In this document: one piece after another, positions 12,407 through 23,187 of the stretch
Numbering within the stretch: the stretch's first letter is position 1
Layout of the letters: each line of letters begins with the position of its first letter
NCBI GenBank assembly: GCA_022578965.1
Contig: MU400538.1
Coordinates: 248,001 to 312,000 of the forward strand
Origin: Xylaria sp. FL1777
Taxonomy: Eukaryota; Ascomycota; Sordariomycetes; Xylariales; Xylariaceae
Reading direction: 5' to 3'
DNA: 64,000 bases
Notes under the pieces: model-generated
What the model was told of the DNA's origin: nothing
The model's input: only the letters and a program-made list of their open reading frames with translations
Databases searched by the model: none
Program-made: the position numbers and the translations under genes

Positions 12407-12941
12407 GGCGAGTGGGCTTATATATCTACATTGATATGAAAGGTGCAGCGTCGTCTGTCATCTGGTTCCTGTCAATACGACGAGGTCAGTGTTAGCGGCG
12501 GCTGTTGTACGGCTATCTAATTGTGGCTTGTTATGGTGTCATGTATGGCTGATTGGCTGACTAACTGAATTGGGGAAGCCTCAACTTTAGACTGCCGATA
12601 CTTACAACGTACATACTAATTTCTCAAAAACTCCGAATCAGAATGAATGAAGTGAGTAATGTTGGTTGTTAGATATTTGTTTTGATATTTTTTTCATGTC
12701 TGTTGTGAAATGAGATTGTTTCGGTCCTGAACAATACTATCCACCTGACTTGACGTGGGCTATCATAAACCCAAGTATTTCGAAAACCGGTGTGTACCGA
12801 AACGGGTGTTGATGTTGTAGAGATGCAGCAATTGACATAGCATCCGACATGAGAGCCATTCATATATACATCGTCCCTTGTATCCTCCCTGAAAAACGGC
12901 TGCATTTAGACCTACATAGTAGAATATACCCGTCTCGACCT
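12407..12941. other. Intergenic, permease promoter region
   Basis: This lies upstream of the permease and downstream of the next minus-strand gene. No gene or clear element seen. Confidence 0.5.
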
Positions 12942-14309
12942 CTACTCCATACCCTCCATAAGTTCAATACGATCTAGTATCATCCCTTTTTGGCCAATAT
13001 ATTCGCGGAGGGTATCCCAGTCGGCGCCTTCTTCCTCACCCTGGCGCCATTGCTCCTGGAAACCCCAGGCGCACGCTACCTTGTCTAACGCCGCCCTCTC
13101 TTCTTCCTTGATCCAACGCTTCCTCAATGGTATGCCAGGAGCCCACGTTACCCGCTTCATCTGATCATTTGCCGTCGCAACCGCAACCACACCGAGAGAA
13201 GCTGTGAAACCCACGTAAGCGAGTATGCCCACAAACGCGACGCTCGTGGCCGTAGCGCTATCCATGCTGTGCTGCCAATTAGAGAAACTGGTGGCCAAGA
13301 TGTAGGCGGCCACGGGGGTGGCAGTGAATGCGCCGAGAGGCACCAGCCCATGGCGAAGAAGTTTGCTCCGAACGAAGGCTGTAGTCCCATAACTGTTCTC
13401 GATAATGCCGACAGCGGCATCCAGGTTCTTTGCCGCAATGGCCGTGTCGAGTGCGGCGTCGACTGTCTTTGACTCGATGGCACTTGCGGCGCGGTTGGGA
13501 TTCGGCTTGGTGTAGCTCAGGGGCACAGAGCCCTCGCGCGGCAAAGGCTTCGACGCATATAGCTGGAATACTCTAGGTAGAGTTTCTGGCTTCCCCAGCT
13601 TCGCCTGGACTCTGACGTATTGATCGAGTAGGTGGGGCGTTATGAATACGGGCGGATGCGCTATTATCAGATAGGCCGTCTCGGAGATCTTGTTGAGCAG
13701 CTCGTGTAGCTTCGCAGAATATTCCATCCCTTCGGGTAATTTGGAAGGTTGTGTCGTTTCCGCCGTCTTTGTTGCTGTCTCTATTGTATTTGCACCGCCA
13801 TCCAGCGAGAGCAGAGTCGAGGCCGTGGAATCCAGCTCGTTGATGGCGTGTGCGACCTGCGGCTGTATTGCCTCGTTTGTAAACCAGGTTGCCAACATTT
13901 CGCAAACACCCAGGGCGTCGCTCACGCTCTGCTCGGGCGGAATACCGCGCGCAGTAGTGACTTTCAACACGCTTGTCTTTAGGTAGCCCATGATATCGGC
14001 GACGGATGACGGGTGAAGACTCGGCGGCCTTGCGGCCGACGAGGCCCCACGCCCGGTATCGACCTGCGCATCCTCGCCCAGCCTGTCCTTTCCTGGTGGA
14101 ACCCGCCTATTACCAGGTATTACTGCTGAAGAGAATGCGCGGCTCTGGGGCGGTATGAATGAGCTTGTGGCTCGCCGGGGCTGATAGGGATGCTGAGAGG
14201 CATTTCGAGCGGCAACCAGCGGCGACACAACTCGGCGGCGGTGCGTAGATATCGATTCGCAGATGTGGCAGATTGAGCGCGGTCGCACGCCGGCCCCAGG
14301 GCGGTGCAT
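12942..14309 (-). CDS. Putative mitochondrial inner-membrane protein, unassigned
   Basis: A single-exon frame of 455 residues. The first ~80 residues are rich in Arg, Ser and Ala with almost no acidic residues, as in a mitochondrial presequence. The middle is helical and of mixed charge. Two hydrophobic stretches follow at roughly residues 320-340 (LGAFTATPVAAYILATSF) and 350-375 (SVAFVGILAYVGFTASLGVV), forming a hairpin. The C-terminus contains KRWIKEEERAALDKVACAWG and ends in a short acidic tail, LDRIELMEGME, with the look of a conserved motif. I infer an inner-membrane protein with a helical hairpin and a matrix-facing tail, but cannot assign function. Conserved-looking composition and lack of internal stops over 1.37 kb argue it is real. 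Confidence 0.78.
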   Translation of the reverse strand: MHRPGAGVRPRSICHICESISTHRRRVVSPLVAARNASQHPYQPRRATSSFIPPQSRAFSSAVIPGNRRVPPGKDRLGEDAQVDTGRGASSAARPPSLHPSSVADIMGYLKTSVLKVTTARGIPPEQSVSDALGVCEMLATWFTNEAIQPQVAHAINELDSTASTLLSLDGGANTIETATKTAETTQPSKLPEGMEYSAKLHELLNKISETAYLIIAHPPVFITPHLLDQYVRVQAKLGKPETLPRVFQLYASKPLPREGSVPLSYTKPNPNRAASAIESKTVDAALDTAIAAKNLDAAVGIIENSYGTTAFVRSKLLRHGLVPLGAFTATPVAAYILATSFSNWQHSMDSATATSVAFVGILAYVGFTASLGVVAVATANDQMKRVTWAPGIPLRKRWIKEEERAALDKVACAWGFQEQWRQGEEEGADWDTLREYIGQKGMILDRIELMEGME

Positions 14310-15795
14310 GATGGCGAGAAGATTTACTGCTGCTAAGAGTTTGTCGTTTTGCGCATTGGTTTCGAGGTTTCTTGATTACCTATCCAAGTTAAGCCTACCT
14401 TAGGTAAGGTAGGTAGGTATCTGTAAGAAATTAGTGAGGGCAAAAGATGTTGTATTGGGTTAAGTTTCTGGCTAGGTCTACAGCAGTGGGGTGAACTACC
14501 TAACTCTGTACGGTAGCCTCCGAGGTCAAGTTAAGCTCTTATCGTTATCAAACTAGGCTTGTCAGTTGGCAAGCTGCATTAGAGCCGCCCGTTAGCTTGC
14601 CCGCCCGTGCCACCGTCACAAGTGAAGTGAGTCAGACTTGTTTCACAGCAATTTTAGGCCCGTCCGGGCCTGTACATAGGTATGAGCACCCCAATTGAAC
14701 TCATCCTTCTACCTACACCTTCAGTTCTGTTAGGGCACTCGCTGGCGAGACTATTCAATACAAGACTGACTATAAAAGATTTTATAGGAGGATAAATAAT
14801 GTATATCGTATATATACCTACCCAAGTAGCATGAATATACGCAGTACTCTGTCCTGCGTAGCTGCTACACCCCCAACTAGGAGTGTCCCAAAATATAACG
14901 CATGCTCAATTTAATCTATAACTTTGAGTGCCCAAGCAATTACAACAGATAGCACGAAGTCCAAGCAAGAAATACTTGGCGTATAGGTAGCTAGCTGTAC
15001 TTCATTCTCCAATTCCTGCCAGTTTAAAGACCTCCCTGTTAATGCTGTCGGGAATGCCCATACAGCGGGGTTTTCACGTATGAGTAAGCATCTAGATCCT
15101 TACGGAAGGATACCATAGTTTGATGTGCCATAAACAGGACCAGCATATGCCAGCCTTCGATTTAAGCGAAAGAAGAATCATTACTGTGAAACAAAAGTCT
15201 CCCGCGTAAATACCGAGTACAGTTGTTTCTACTAGTACCATTCTTTCATTGTCCCACTTAATATAACTGTCAATATTAACCAGGTTAAAAACACGAGCTA
15301 ACTAGTGTATCCCTACCTAGGTATTCTTCACCGTTTCCTCTCAGATCGAGAGGATCTATCTTTACATAGGCATAAAGCTCCGTCCATCAGTGCTGACACT
15401 TCCAGATCCTCACTTGAGCGTGTAGTACTCTTCTTCCGATTGTATTAAGACTGGCTTAAAGTGTTCAGGTCTCAGGCCTGAAAAGAAGATGATTCTAGCC
15501 ATGCTAAATGCGTGGTCTGTTTCTCTTACTATTTGGCGGACCCAGTCGCAATACGAGGTGATCTGCATAATCCGGGATTACATGATGACAAAACGGACTT
15601 TGTTACCCGAACAGTAGCGTTACCTATGCCAAACGATGCAACATCTCGGCGGCGCCATATGGTATAAGTAAACAACATACCAACGTATGAATACTATAAA
15701 ATAATAGCAATGCCACGAACTTAAAAGAGAGACCCGCAAGGTTTCTAATTTATAACTCACAATTTCATCAGTCTAAACTCCCTCCATCACCAATC
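14310..15795. other. Gene-free stretch
   Basis: No gene recognised. It contains several TAGGTA-type motifs (around 14396-14420), which also recur in other intergenic regions of the window. Confidence 0.55.
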
Positions 15796-16652
15796 ATGCA
15801 ACTCAGTCCTATCCTCGGCGCTCTCTTCGCAGCTGCGGCCTCCGGCGCGGCCGTGGAGTCGAGAGATGCCGTCCTTTACAACGTGTTCGGCTTCACAGCA
15901 GACTGCATACCTCACAGCGTGAATTGCGGGTAAGTTAACAACTCGTTGACGACAACCCCGACCCGCTCAACTTATACATGCGCATATGATATATATATAT
16001 ATATATATGTATATCGATTCTAAACCCGAAATTCCGCTAATGCTCACGTACGTATAGCTATGGCTTCCGAGTGGTTCCCTCCACAGACGCCCCCGGCAGC
16101 AACGGAACCATCTGCGGCAACTTAGTCGGTGGCCCGGACTTCCTCCCGCCCCTCCCCCTGACGGCCTGCTTTACAAACCCGCAGATAGCCTATTCCATTG
16201 CGATCCCCGATGAGGGAGGTCTTTCTCTGACTATCACCTCCGCACTTGATTTGCACACCAATATTACGGGCACGCGTAAGTTTGATTTTTCGACCTGATG
16301 ATGATTCGATTTTCTTTCTTCTTTTTCCTTCGTTAGTAGTGTTTAAGTCCTGGGTTTAGCGCAGAAGCTTTCTTTTGCAACGCTTCTACTCAGAAGTTGC
16401 AAGACGAATTGTCTTGTTGCATGTCGATATCACATCATGATATTACTCTTCAAACTTTCCCCCTTCCCTAAAGAATCTTTACTACTAGTCTTACTATGTG
16501 CCATGAAAGTAAAAATGCTAATTTTTGTATTTCCTTTATTAGACGATGTTCCCGCAGATCAGCTTATTCTTCAAAATGGAACCATCTCGGTGTCGCAGCA
16601 ATATATTGGCCCTACTAATTTTACCATCGTGGCCTCGGAGGTTGCTGTCTGA
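15796..16652 (+). CDS. Small secreted cysteine-containing protein, effector-like
   Basis: Three exons (15796-15929, 16058-16275, 16543-16652) splice in phase to a 153-residue protein. The first ~18 residues (MQLSPILGALFAAAASGAA) form a clear signal peptide. The mature part contains four cysteines: two near FTADCIPHSVNC, one in TICGNL and one in LTACFTNP. These could make two disulfides. There are also several N-glycosylation sequons (NGT, NIT, NFT). The sequence resembles a group of small secreted ascomycete proteins sometimes labelled hypersensitive-response-inducing or elicitor-like, but I cannot verify membership. It should be exported to the extracellular space. Intron 1 (128 nt) contains a TA microsatellite; intron 2 (267 nt) is unusually long for this genome. 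No neighbouring gene suggests a pathway. Confidence 0.78.
15989..16008 (+). repeat. (AT)10 microsatellite inside intron 1
   Basis: A pure AT dinucleotide run within the first intron of the small secreted protein gene. Confidence 0.95.
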
Positions 16653-19156
16653 GGGATTCTATATAGATGTACACTTGTAGCGACAAGCACCTTATTTTAG
16701 GTAGATAAAGTATTACTCATCTGGCCGCTTCTGGCCAATAACGATATTACCGAGACACCTTACGCATAGACAAGGAACAACATTATTACGTTCCTAATTA
16801 GGTGGAACCTCCCGTGTCAATGAGGTTTTCAACATGACGCGGCCAATTACATGATGATATCCGAACCTGCATTCGTGACACAAGCTGGTGCCAAGCCTCT
16901 TCTTGCGTAGCCTATCCGATGAGACAACGTGGGGAGAGTGGTTGGTGCCGAGCTTGCCCGTGAGGGGGACTGGTAAACTTACCCTGCATTTGCGAATGCG
17001 TGTTCGGCGCGTGAAGCGAATAACAGGCCGGCCCCAAGGAAATGATAGTGCTGGTAGTAGCAGAAGCTCACCTCGCTAGAAATTTCATTTTTTTCTCATT
17101 CGTCTGGGCTTATAATTTAGTCCTCTCTTCCTTCTGGTGACCGCAGTCTTTCTCGCGACTAGATAAACCAGATAACCGTCAGCGTATTGCATTATATCAG
17201 ATGTCGGATCCAGCAGCAGAGCCTGGAAGCTCGCTCGAGCGCCGTGCCGACCGAAGACGAGTGGAAGGAATTAAAGACCGAGTTTAGACAACTCGTGCAG
17301 GCATTGCGCTCACTAGCTCCAGAGCCTAAGGCTAATCCAATACAGCGCTCAATCCATTGTGATCCAAAAGACTGGCTGGAATGGATCCGTCCCACCCCCG
17401 AAAGATTAAACACTTTGGCTAGAGTGTTATCTCTTATGTTCATGTCGCGTTTAGGTGTGTAAACGCTTAGTCATATGGAAGTTGACCAGTGCACTCTCCA
17501 GAAGGGCTCATGTGAACAGTCTCTAGAAGATCTGAGTTCTAGAAGCTAGCTAGTGTAAAACAAATGAAAAGATCGTAATATATATAGGCTCATCGGGGCT
17601 AGTGGTTTAGCCGAGCCGGTATCCACTCCAACGTGACAGTTCACAAGGGACTTGAATGTGCCCTCCATGATGCTTCCGCGCGGTGGATTGTTCCCTAGCC
17701 GAAGGTTACAAGTTGAACGGTCGGCGGATTTACTTCCAACCTTCGCTACGAAACTGACCCTGGTTGTTCCTAAGGGATCAGCTCTAGAAGAGATCAACCT
17801 ATGCAAGAATATATCGCCCCCGTCAGCCGGTCTGATTCAAGAATATATCATGAAGTCAATAACACCTTCGGTGCCATGTAGTATTTACTTGGTAATGCGC
17901 TTTAATTATATCGTGAGCCAGCGTTGTGCGAAACGAGCCCAGAAATGTGATACTCTCTTCATCCTTTTGTTACATCACATCGTCACAGCTCTCATTCAGC
18001 GTAATTATTCAATTACTGAATAGATGGATAATGGATATGACAGTCTGGTCGAAGGCACTAGTCAAAGAGAGCCTACGCGCAGTTTGGTGGATACGAATGC
18101 CACGTCCTTTAAGATCCTCAATTCACTTGAATGATAGGCCGCTACGGAGGGGGCATACCTTTCTTTTTTTACATTATTGGTTGCTTCTCTCTGCGAACTA
18201 CACTGTCCTTATGTCTCTCTCTTGATACTGTGATATGTGTGTGACATCAATGCGGGGTGGTGATTTGACGGAACTAGCCAATAGTTAATTCGAGTCTATG
18301 TAGTGATGGTGGTATGCATGACGTATAGCCACGATACAACTCGTTGTAGAAGTGAAAGACTGTATGACTGGTCGGATACGAGCATTGGACATATAAGTAG
18401 AAGCAGGCTCTCCAAGCAGGCTCCCCAAGCAGGCTCCAAATAGTACGAGTTAAAATATCAATACACTAGACACAATTCCTTTCTAGGAATGTTTCAAGAG
18501 GATGTCTTGGTCATTGAGGTTATAAATTTCTTGCGACGATTATGTTAGATATCCCACGGCATCTCGAATAAGGGCGACAGAACCCTCAGAAATAATACCT
18601 CCGCAGAGTGAAGGAGGATCTATTCCGGGAACTAAGTAGTTGTATAGGCAGAGTAGAACACCACGAATAGACATGATATACCTCGCTGGCTTACACATAT
18701 ATATCCTTTAGCAATAACGAAGAGACCAACAATATAAGTCTCCGGTAATCTAGTTGTGTGGCAAATTGCCTCCGGATATACAGGGAAGTATTTTAAGTGA
18801 CATGGAGGGTGCTTGTCACATACTCCATTGCTGATGTAGCATCAACACCACCCATACGATTAGGCCATATCCTCAATTTGCCTATGGTCCGTAGTGGGAT
18901 GAACATACAATAAATAGACGGAGTTGAATTCTTCCAAAGCGGGCGGAGCACCTGAAGGTAGCTTTGATTTTTCTAAACTAGGTCTTGGTAATTTAGAGCC
19001 TAGTCAACTTCGCCTCGCAGATTCGATCTTATATATCCTAGGCGTCGCCTACTTCCATTTTGAAAACTAGATTCCCAAATCTGTGATCATCGATAGTCAT
19101 CTGCCATTGGCTACGCTCACACCCTTGCCTCTCAAAAGGGTTCGAAGCCAGTTCCA
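16653..19156. other. Gene-poor stretch with possible remnants
   Basis: No supportable complete gene. A plus-strand frame at 17187-17462 has a protein-like stretch (WKELKTEFRQLVQALRSL) but starts without a convincing ATG and matches nothing I know. A minus-strand frame at 17546-17806 is similarly unassignable. A short tandem repeat lies at 18401-18440. Confidence 0.5.
18401..18440 (+). repeat. Three tandem copies of a 13-bp unit
   Basis: Three consecutive near-identical units based on aagcaggctcycc are visible. The first two differ by one base, and the third is truncated or diverged at its end. Confidence 0.9.
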
Positions 19157-19169
19157 ATGCAAGATTCTG

Positions 19170-19215
19170 GTATGTGCAGAGCTATTATCCTCATACTTTG
19201 ATTTGATTATTTCAG
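19170..19215 (+). other. Possible 5'-UTR intron
   Basis: A gtatgt donor at 19170 and a tttcag acceptor ending at 19215 bound a 46-nt intron-like segment directly abutting the ATG at 19216. An upstream ATG at 19157 would run out of frame through this splice and hit a stop at once, so the intron, if real, is in the leader. Confidence 0.4.
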
Positions 19216-20742
19216 ATGGACGTTAACAAACAAGTTGGAGCGAACGAGCCTGAGATCTTTTACCAAAATGTCTGGTGTCTGTACCCGATCAGCGGTGCAT
19301 ATACACGGGTCCAGCGGTATTTGTTTTATGTCACCATTGGAATAGCCTTCATCTTTCGAACGCACACATGGATCTCATCTGTGGCGATCGGTAGTGTGTT
19401 CGTGTACTCAATCGTCGCAGCTGTGCAATCGATCCCAATGACATTTCAGTCCTCGCTCGGCGCAGACCCCGATTTTATTGCCGTATACCTCATCGTTACC
19501 ACGAACGTGTATTGCGCGTTGATGGGGCGCATGTACTCGCCTCGCTTCATTGGCCGTAAATTCGATTTGTTTTACAAGTGGTGGTTCTACGGCTTCGTGA
19601 TCGTGTCATTATTTCTGGATTACGGCTTCCGCAAGTTTACAAATTCTAGTTCGAACTACATCCAACAGCTCGGTTGCCCCAGATCCTCGAGGTGCCCTGA
19701 CCCATGCGCAGGCCAGAACCCTCAAGTTCTTTTTCGTGGTGGTCAATTTGACAGCATCACAGGAGCTGTGATCGATAGCTGGCGGGAGACAGTCCCAGGC
19801 AACGGCAAGAATCAAACCCCAACCCTAGGACCACCTCACGTTGGTGACGGGCACATTAATGGGTATCAAATAGGGAACTCAGTTCTCCAGACCATCGAGT
19901 TTACTGTCTTATATCCATTATACCTACTCGGAGAGAAGAACGAGTTCAGACCTCCTCGCTTGACGCGGAATAAAGCTTTCCGGCGCTTGCTCCTAAAGCG
20001 CGTGATGTCAAACCCCAGTGGCGCCGCGTCAGCATTTGGATTCCGCTTTCTGTATTGCATACATGTTTTCTTGGATGGCCTCACCTATCTACTTCCCGAA
20101 ATTAGCCTTTTGAAAGATCTTATCCAGGCACTCGGACTGACTTGGAGCGCTCGGGCATGGATATATGAGAGAACCCGATTAGAGGAGGTTGGCACTAGAA
20201 GCCGAGAAAAGTATGCGAGGAACCTAGCGCTCGTTTGGTACATATTGTGTATGTTGGGTTACATGGCAGTTCCCCTTTTTTTTGTCATATCAACTGTAAC
20301 TCTCGAAAAGCGCTGGTTCAGCATTATACCCGAGTCTGAAGGGATCCAGGCGGTTGGTCAATGGGGACCGATTGTAGGTTTGGCATGGACCCTCACCTTA
20401 GCTTATTGCTTCCGATTTCTGGTTCCCAAGCCAAAATCTCACCATTATGAGGAGCTAGGTGAAGGAGAATACGACCCCTTTGCCTACGAGCCAAGTCAAG
20501 AGGAGCAGGCTTGGTTTTGGAAGTATAGGATACTTGCTACTCCAGTGAGAGAATGGAGAGATCTTAAACATTGGTTCAGAGACCCTATCGCGGCCTCCAT
20601 AGAAATCGAACATAGCGAGCACAACCAGCCTACGGAGCAAAACCCGCCTGTTATTATAACGCCTTTAGATTTATCAGATGATACTATTGGACTATTGCCT
20701 ACAAAGAATGGTACAACTTCAAGTTCCTATAGAGTGGTGTGA
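19216..20742 (+). CDS. Multi-pass membrane protein of unknown function
   Basis: A single-exon frame of 508 residues. Hydrophobic helices lie at roughly residues 35-50, 55-72, 88-105, 120-138, 215-235, 268-285, 338-360 and 385-402, so about eight transmembrane segments. A central cysteine-rich loop (LGCPRSSRCPDPCAGQNPQ) may be lumenal or extracellular. The C-terminal ~100 residues are hydrophilic and tryptophan-rich (QEEQAWFWKYRILATP, then WRDLKHWFRDP). I do not recognise the family and no catalytic motif stands out. The start codon directly follows a plausible leader intron acceptor. The next gene downstream is on the opposite strand. Confidence 0.75.
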   Translation: MDVNKQVGANEPEIFYQNVWCLYPISGAYTRVQRYLFYVTIGIAFIFRTHTWISSVAIGSVFVYSIVAAVQSIPMTFQSSLGADPDFIAVYLIVTTNVYCALMGRMYSPRFIGRKFDLFYKWWFYGFVIVSLFLDYGFRKFTNSSSNYIQQLGCPRSSRCPDPCAGQNPQVLFRGGQFDSITGAVIDSWRETVPGNGKNQTPTLGPPHVGDGHINGYQIGNSVLQTIEFTVLYPLYLLGEKNEFRPPRLTRNKAFRRLLLKRVMSNPSGAASAFGFRFLYCIHVFLDGLTYLLPEISLLKDLIQALGLTWSARAWIYERTRLEEVGTRSREKYARNLALVWYILCMLGYMAVPLFFVISTVTLEKRWFSIIPESEGIQAVGQWGPIVGLAWTLTLAYCFRFLVPKPKSHHYEELGEGEYDPFAYEPSQEEQAWFWKYRILATPVREWRDLKHWFRDPIAASIEIEHSEHNQPTEQNPPVIITPLDLSDDTIGLLPTKNGTTSSSYRVV

Positions 20743-21520
20743 AATTGAGATAATGATATTGGCTCTGTGTCAGGGGCTAGGGTCCCAGGAGGCTAGAAGG
20801 GGTGGGGAGGCAGTCTAGTATTTTCCTTGTTTCTTTCTAATACTTTTTGGGGAGACGCAGGAATCAATAATATTGAGCCCTTGCCCATAACTACAACCTG
20901 GCAGCCACCCTCTATTAGTGACTCAACTTCACTCTGGAAATAAACAGCTCTGATACTCTGACGGCGGTATTTGTTTAGATTTCTATTTGATGTGCCCTGT
21001 TGAGACCAAAAATCAGGCATGGAGCTAATACAGGAGCTCGCCATCACAAACTCTAAATTACGGTCTAAGGGTTTCAGTTGAGTGAAATGCATGAATTTCC
21101 CATATATAATATTGGGAAATGCTTATAATTAATGTACAAATTGGGTAGTTTGTGAAAATTAAAAAGCACAAAATCCATGTCTTTCTTTTCTGAAGCTATC
21201 TAAATATACACTGTCTCTCTGGCGCCTTGTGCGCTAGAATACCCGGCCGCATAGAACGACACGGTATCCAGCTCAACATGCAGAAACCAACAGTTTTCGA
21301 AGAGAATAATACTTGTTGGTCATAATTGACTCAAAGAAGCCAACCGGCTGCTCACGGAATGTAACGCGGGTTGCGTTGGAAAGCGGACTCGAGACTCTAA
21401 CCGAACAACTAGGTCTCCAGATGCGTTATAATCAGAAATAGATTATAGATCGATCGCTGAACTGCGGTATCCGGGGCGGTAAATGATCTGCACTGATTAG
21501 TTTGAGTTCTTGATAAAGAA
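20743..21520. other. Intergenic between convergent genes
   Basis: A 99-residue minus-strand frame (20793-21092) exists here but shows no signal, domain or conserved look, so I do not call it. Otherwise nothing is recognised. Confidence 0.5.
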
Positions 21521-22253
21521 TCATACCGAGATTTTGTGTTTATAACTTACAAAGAGTTCGCCAGTGCCACCCCAAGTTTGACTGTCGGCATTGCAGAGTG
21601 CCGCAGAACTACAGACGTGAGTTCCATCTGAAGCGTCCTTCAACTTGATTTCGCCGCCCTGAATCCATCTAGTGTTGGTTGAACCAGACTCTCCAGTAGC
21701 CTCAATCTCTATAATTCCTTAGGGTCAGTAATTACTCTTTCAGGTGAAATATGCCCAGACTCCAGGAGTTCTGCACACTCTCAAGTCGTGCTCATAAGAG
21801 ACTTTTGCTTCAGCAAGCAGCTAATGTTGGAAAAAACAACCCTAAAAATGGCTTACGGTAAGATGTTGCCCACCAACTCTTGTCGCTAGCACAGAAATTT
21901 CCAGGGGGCCAGGAGGAGTTCTTCAGTTCAACGTAACCCAGTGAGGCGCAAGTCAGACCTTTGCGAGTAACAATAGCCTCGGCATTGTGGCCATTATAAT
22001 TCATGCAGTGATCAGTCGAGGCGCCTGCCTTGAACTTGACTACGAAGCTTTCTCCCGGCGGTGGGTCCGTAGGATAGTATACACAGGCGTTGACATGGGC
22101 ACCTGAGAGAAAATTGTTAATTGTTTGGCATTGAGAATTTTCACATTGACACTGACCTGATCCTGCCTGAGCACTAGACATAAGAGCCGCGGCTAGAAGA
22201 AGGGACGAACCGCGTAGCTTGAGCTGCATTGTCGTGTTGCTTGAAAGCTTCAA
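21521..22253 (-). CDS. Secreted cysteine-rich protein (nine cysteines)
   Basis: Two minus-strand exons (22253-21857, 21717-21521) join in phase across a 139-nt GT-AG intron, giving 197 residues. A second ATG at residue 9 (22229) gives a cleaner signal peptide, MQLKLRGSSLLLAAALMSSA, and may be the true start. The mature protein begins with a tight cysteine cluster (QCQCENSQCQ) and has nine cysteines in all, spread across both exons, plus an N-glycosylation site (NSS). There is no homology I can name; size, export signal and cysteine content are those of a candidate effector or antimicrobial secreted protein. It is transcribed divergently from the Rhs-type gene, with 0.93 kb between the starts, so the two could share promoter elements; a functional link is speculative. 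Confidence 0.78.
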
Positions 22254-23187
22254 GGTGATTCAAGATGTTATATAAATGTGCGGAGGTAAGAAGCGATGAA
22301 GCATGAGAGGACTTGTATTGGAAAACATGCGTGCTTCGTATTTATTATATACTCATTCTCATGTTACACGAATAGTGCCTCCTTCGCGGCCTCCGAAGTC
22401 GTAGCTGAATTGAAAGTCCGAGAACTAAGCCAAGTATAATTCCATAATAGTTGAAACCTAGCTGGTAGCAAACTCTAGGCTCCATGGCGGCATCTAGACC
22501 AATATTTCGAATCCAGTGACTTCTCAACAAAGGACTCCGTTATATTCGTCCAGATTGATGACGAATTTGGACTTTACTCCGGCCGATCTTTAGCTGAACA
22601 TGGGTGATGATACACTAGGTAGGTATAACTAGCTAGGTATCACAGATACCCATCTCGATCAAGTCCGTATCACTACTAGGTAGCCTAGTAGCGCGGAGAC
22701 AAGTGGTAGGTAACCTGTAATAAGTTCGCTGACGTTAAGATGGGTCTGGGCTCAAATCTGGCCTGATGAAGTGTGATATGGGCAGCCAGCGATCATATTC
22801 TTGAAGAGCTAGTGATCAGCCTCTAAACTATTGGTATCCTAGAGTATGCGGCTGTAAGAGAGGCGTCAGTTCGGTGAAGGGACGGGCCTGGCCTGGAATA
22901 CGTAAGTTACCAACAAAAATAGAGAATGCTAATTTGATTGAGCGGCGGTACACGCCACTGAAAATTTCGTTCGGGAGTATCAATTGAATAAACGACTGCT
23001 TGAAATCTTAGCACCGACCGAGGCAGTTAACCGACAGTGAGTCTTGAATGTGAATCCGTAAAGCTTAGAAACATATAAGAAGCGGCATGTCACGATTCTA
23101 TAGTCTATCACGGTTCCATGACTGTTCATGCACTCATCCTATTCAGTCTAACATCAATTACACTACCCGCAACTCAAGACTCGCACA
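22254..23187. other. Divergent intergenic region
   Basis: This 934-bp region lies between the starts of the cysteine-rich secreted protein gene and the Rhs-type gene. It contains several TAGGTA-type motifs around 22610-22690 and no gene I can support. Confidence 0.5.

Noticed and set aside
19130..19150. gggttcgaagcc resembling a tRNA T-arm
   Set aside because: Upstream bases cannot form the anticodon, D and acceptor stems at the right distances.
20793..21092. 99-residue minus-strand frame after the orphan membrane protein gene
   Set aside because: No signal peptide, domain or splice partner; indistinguishable from chance.
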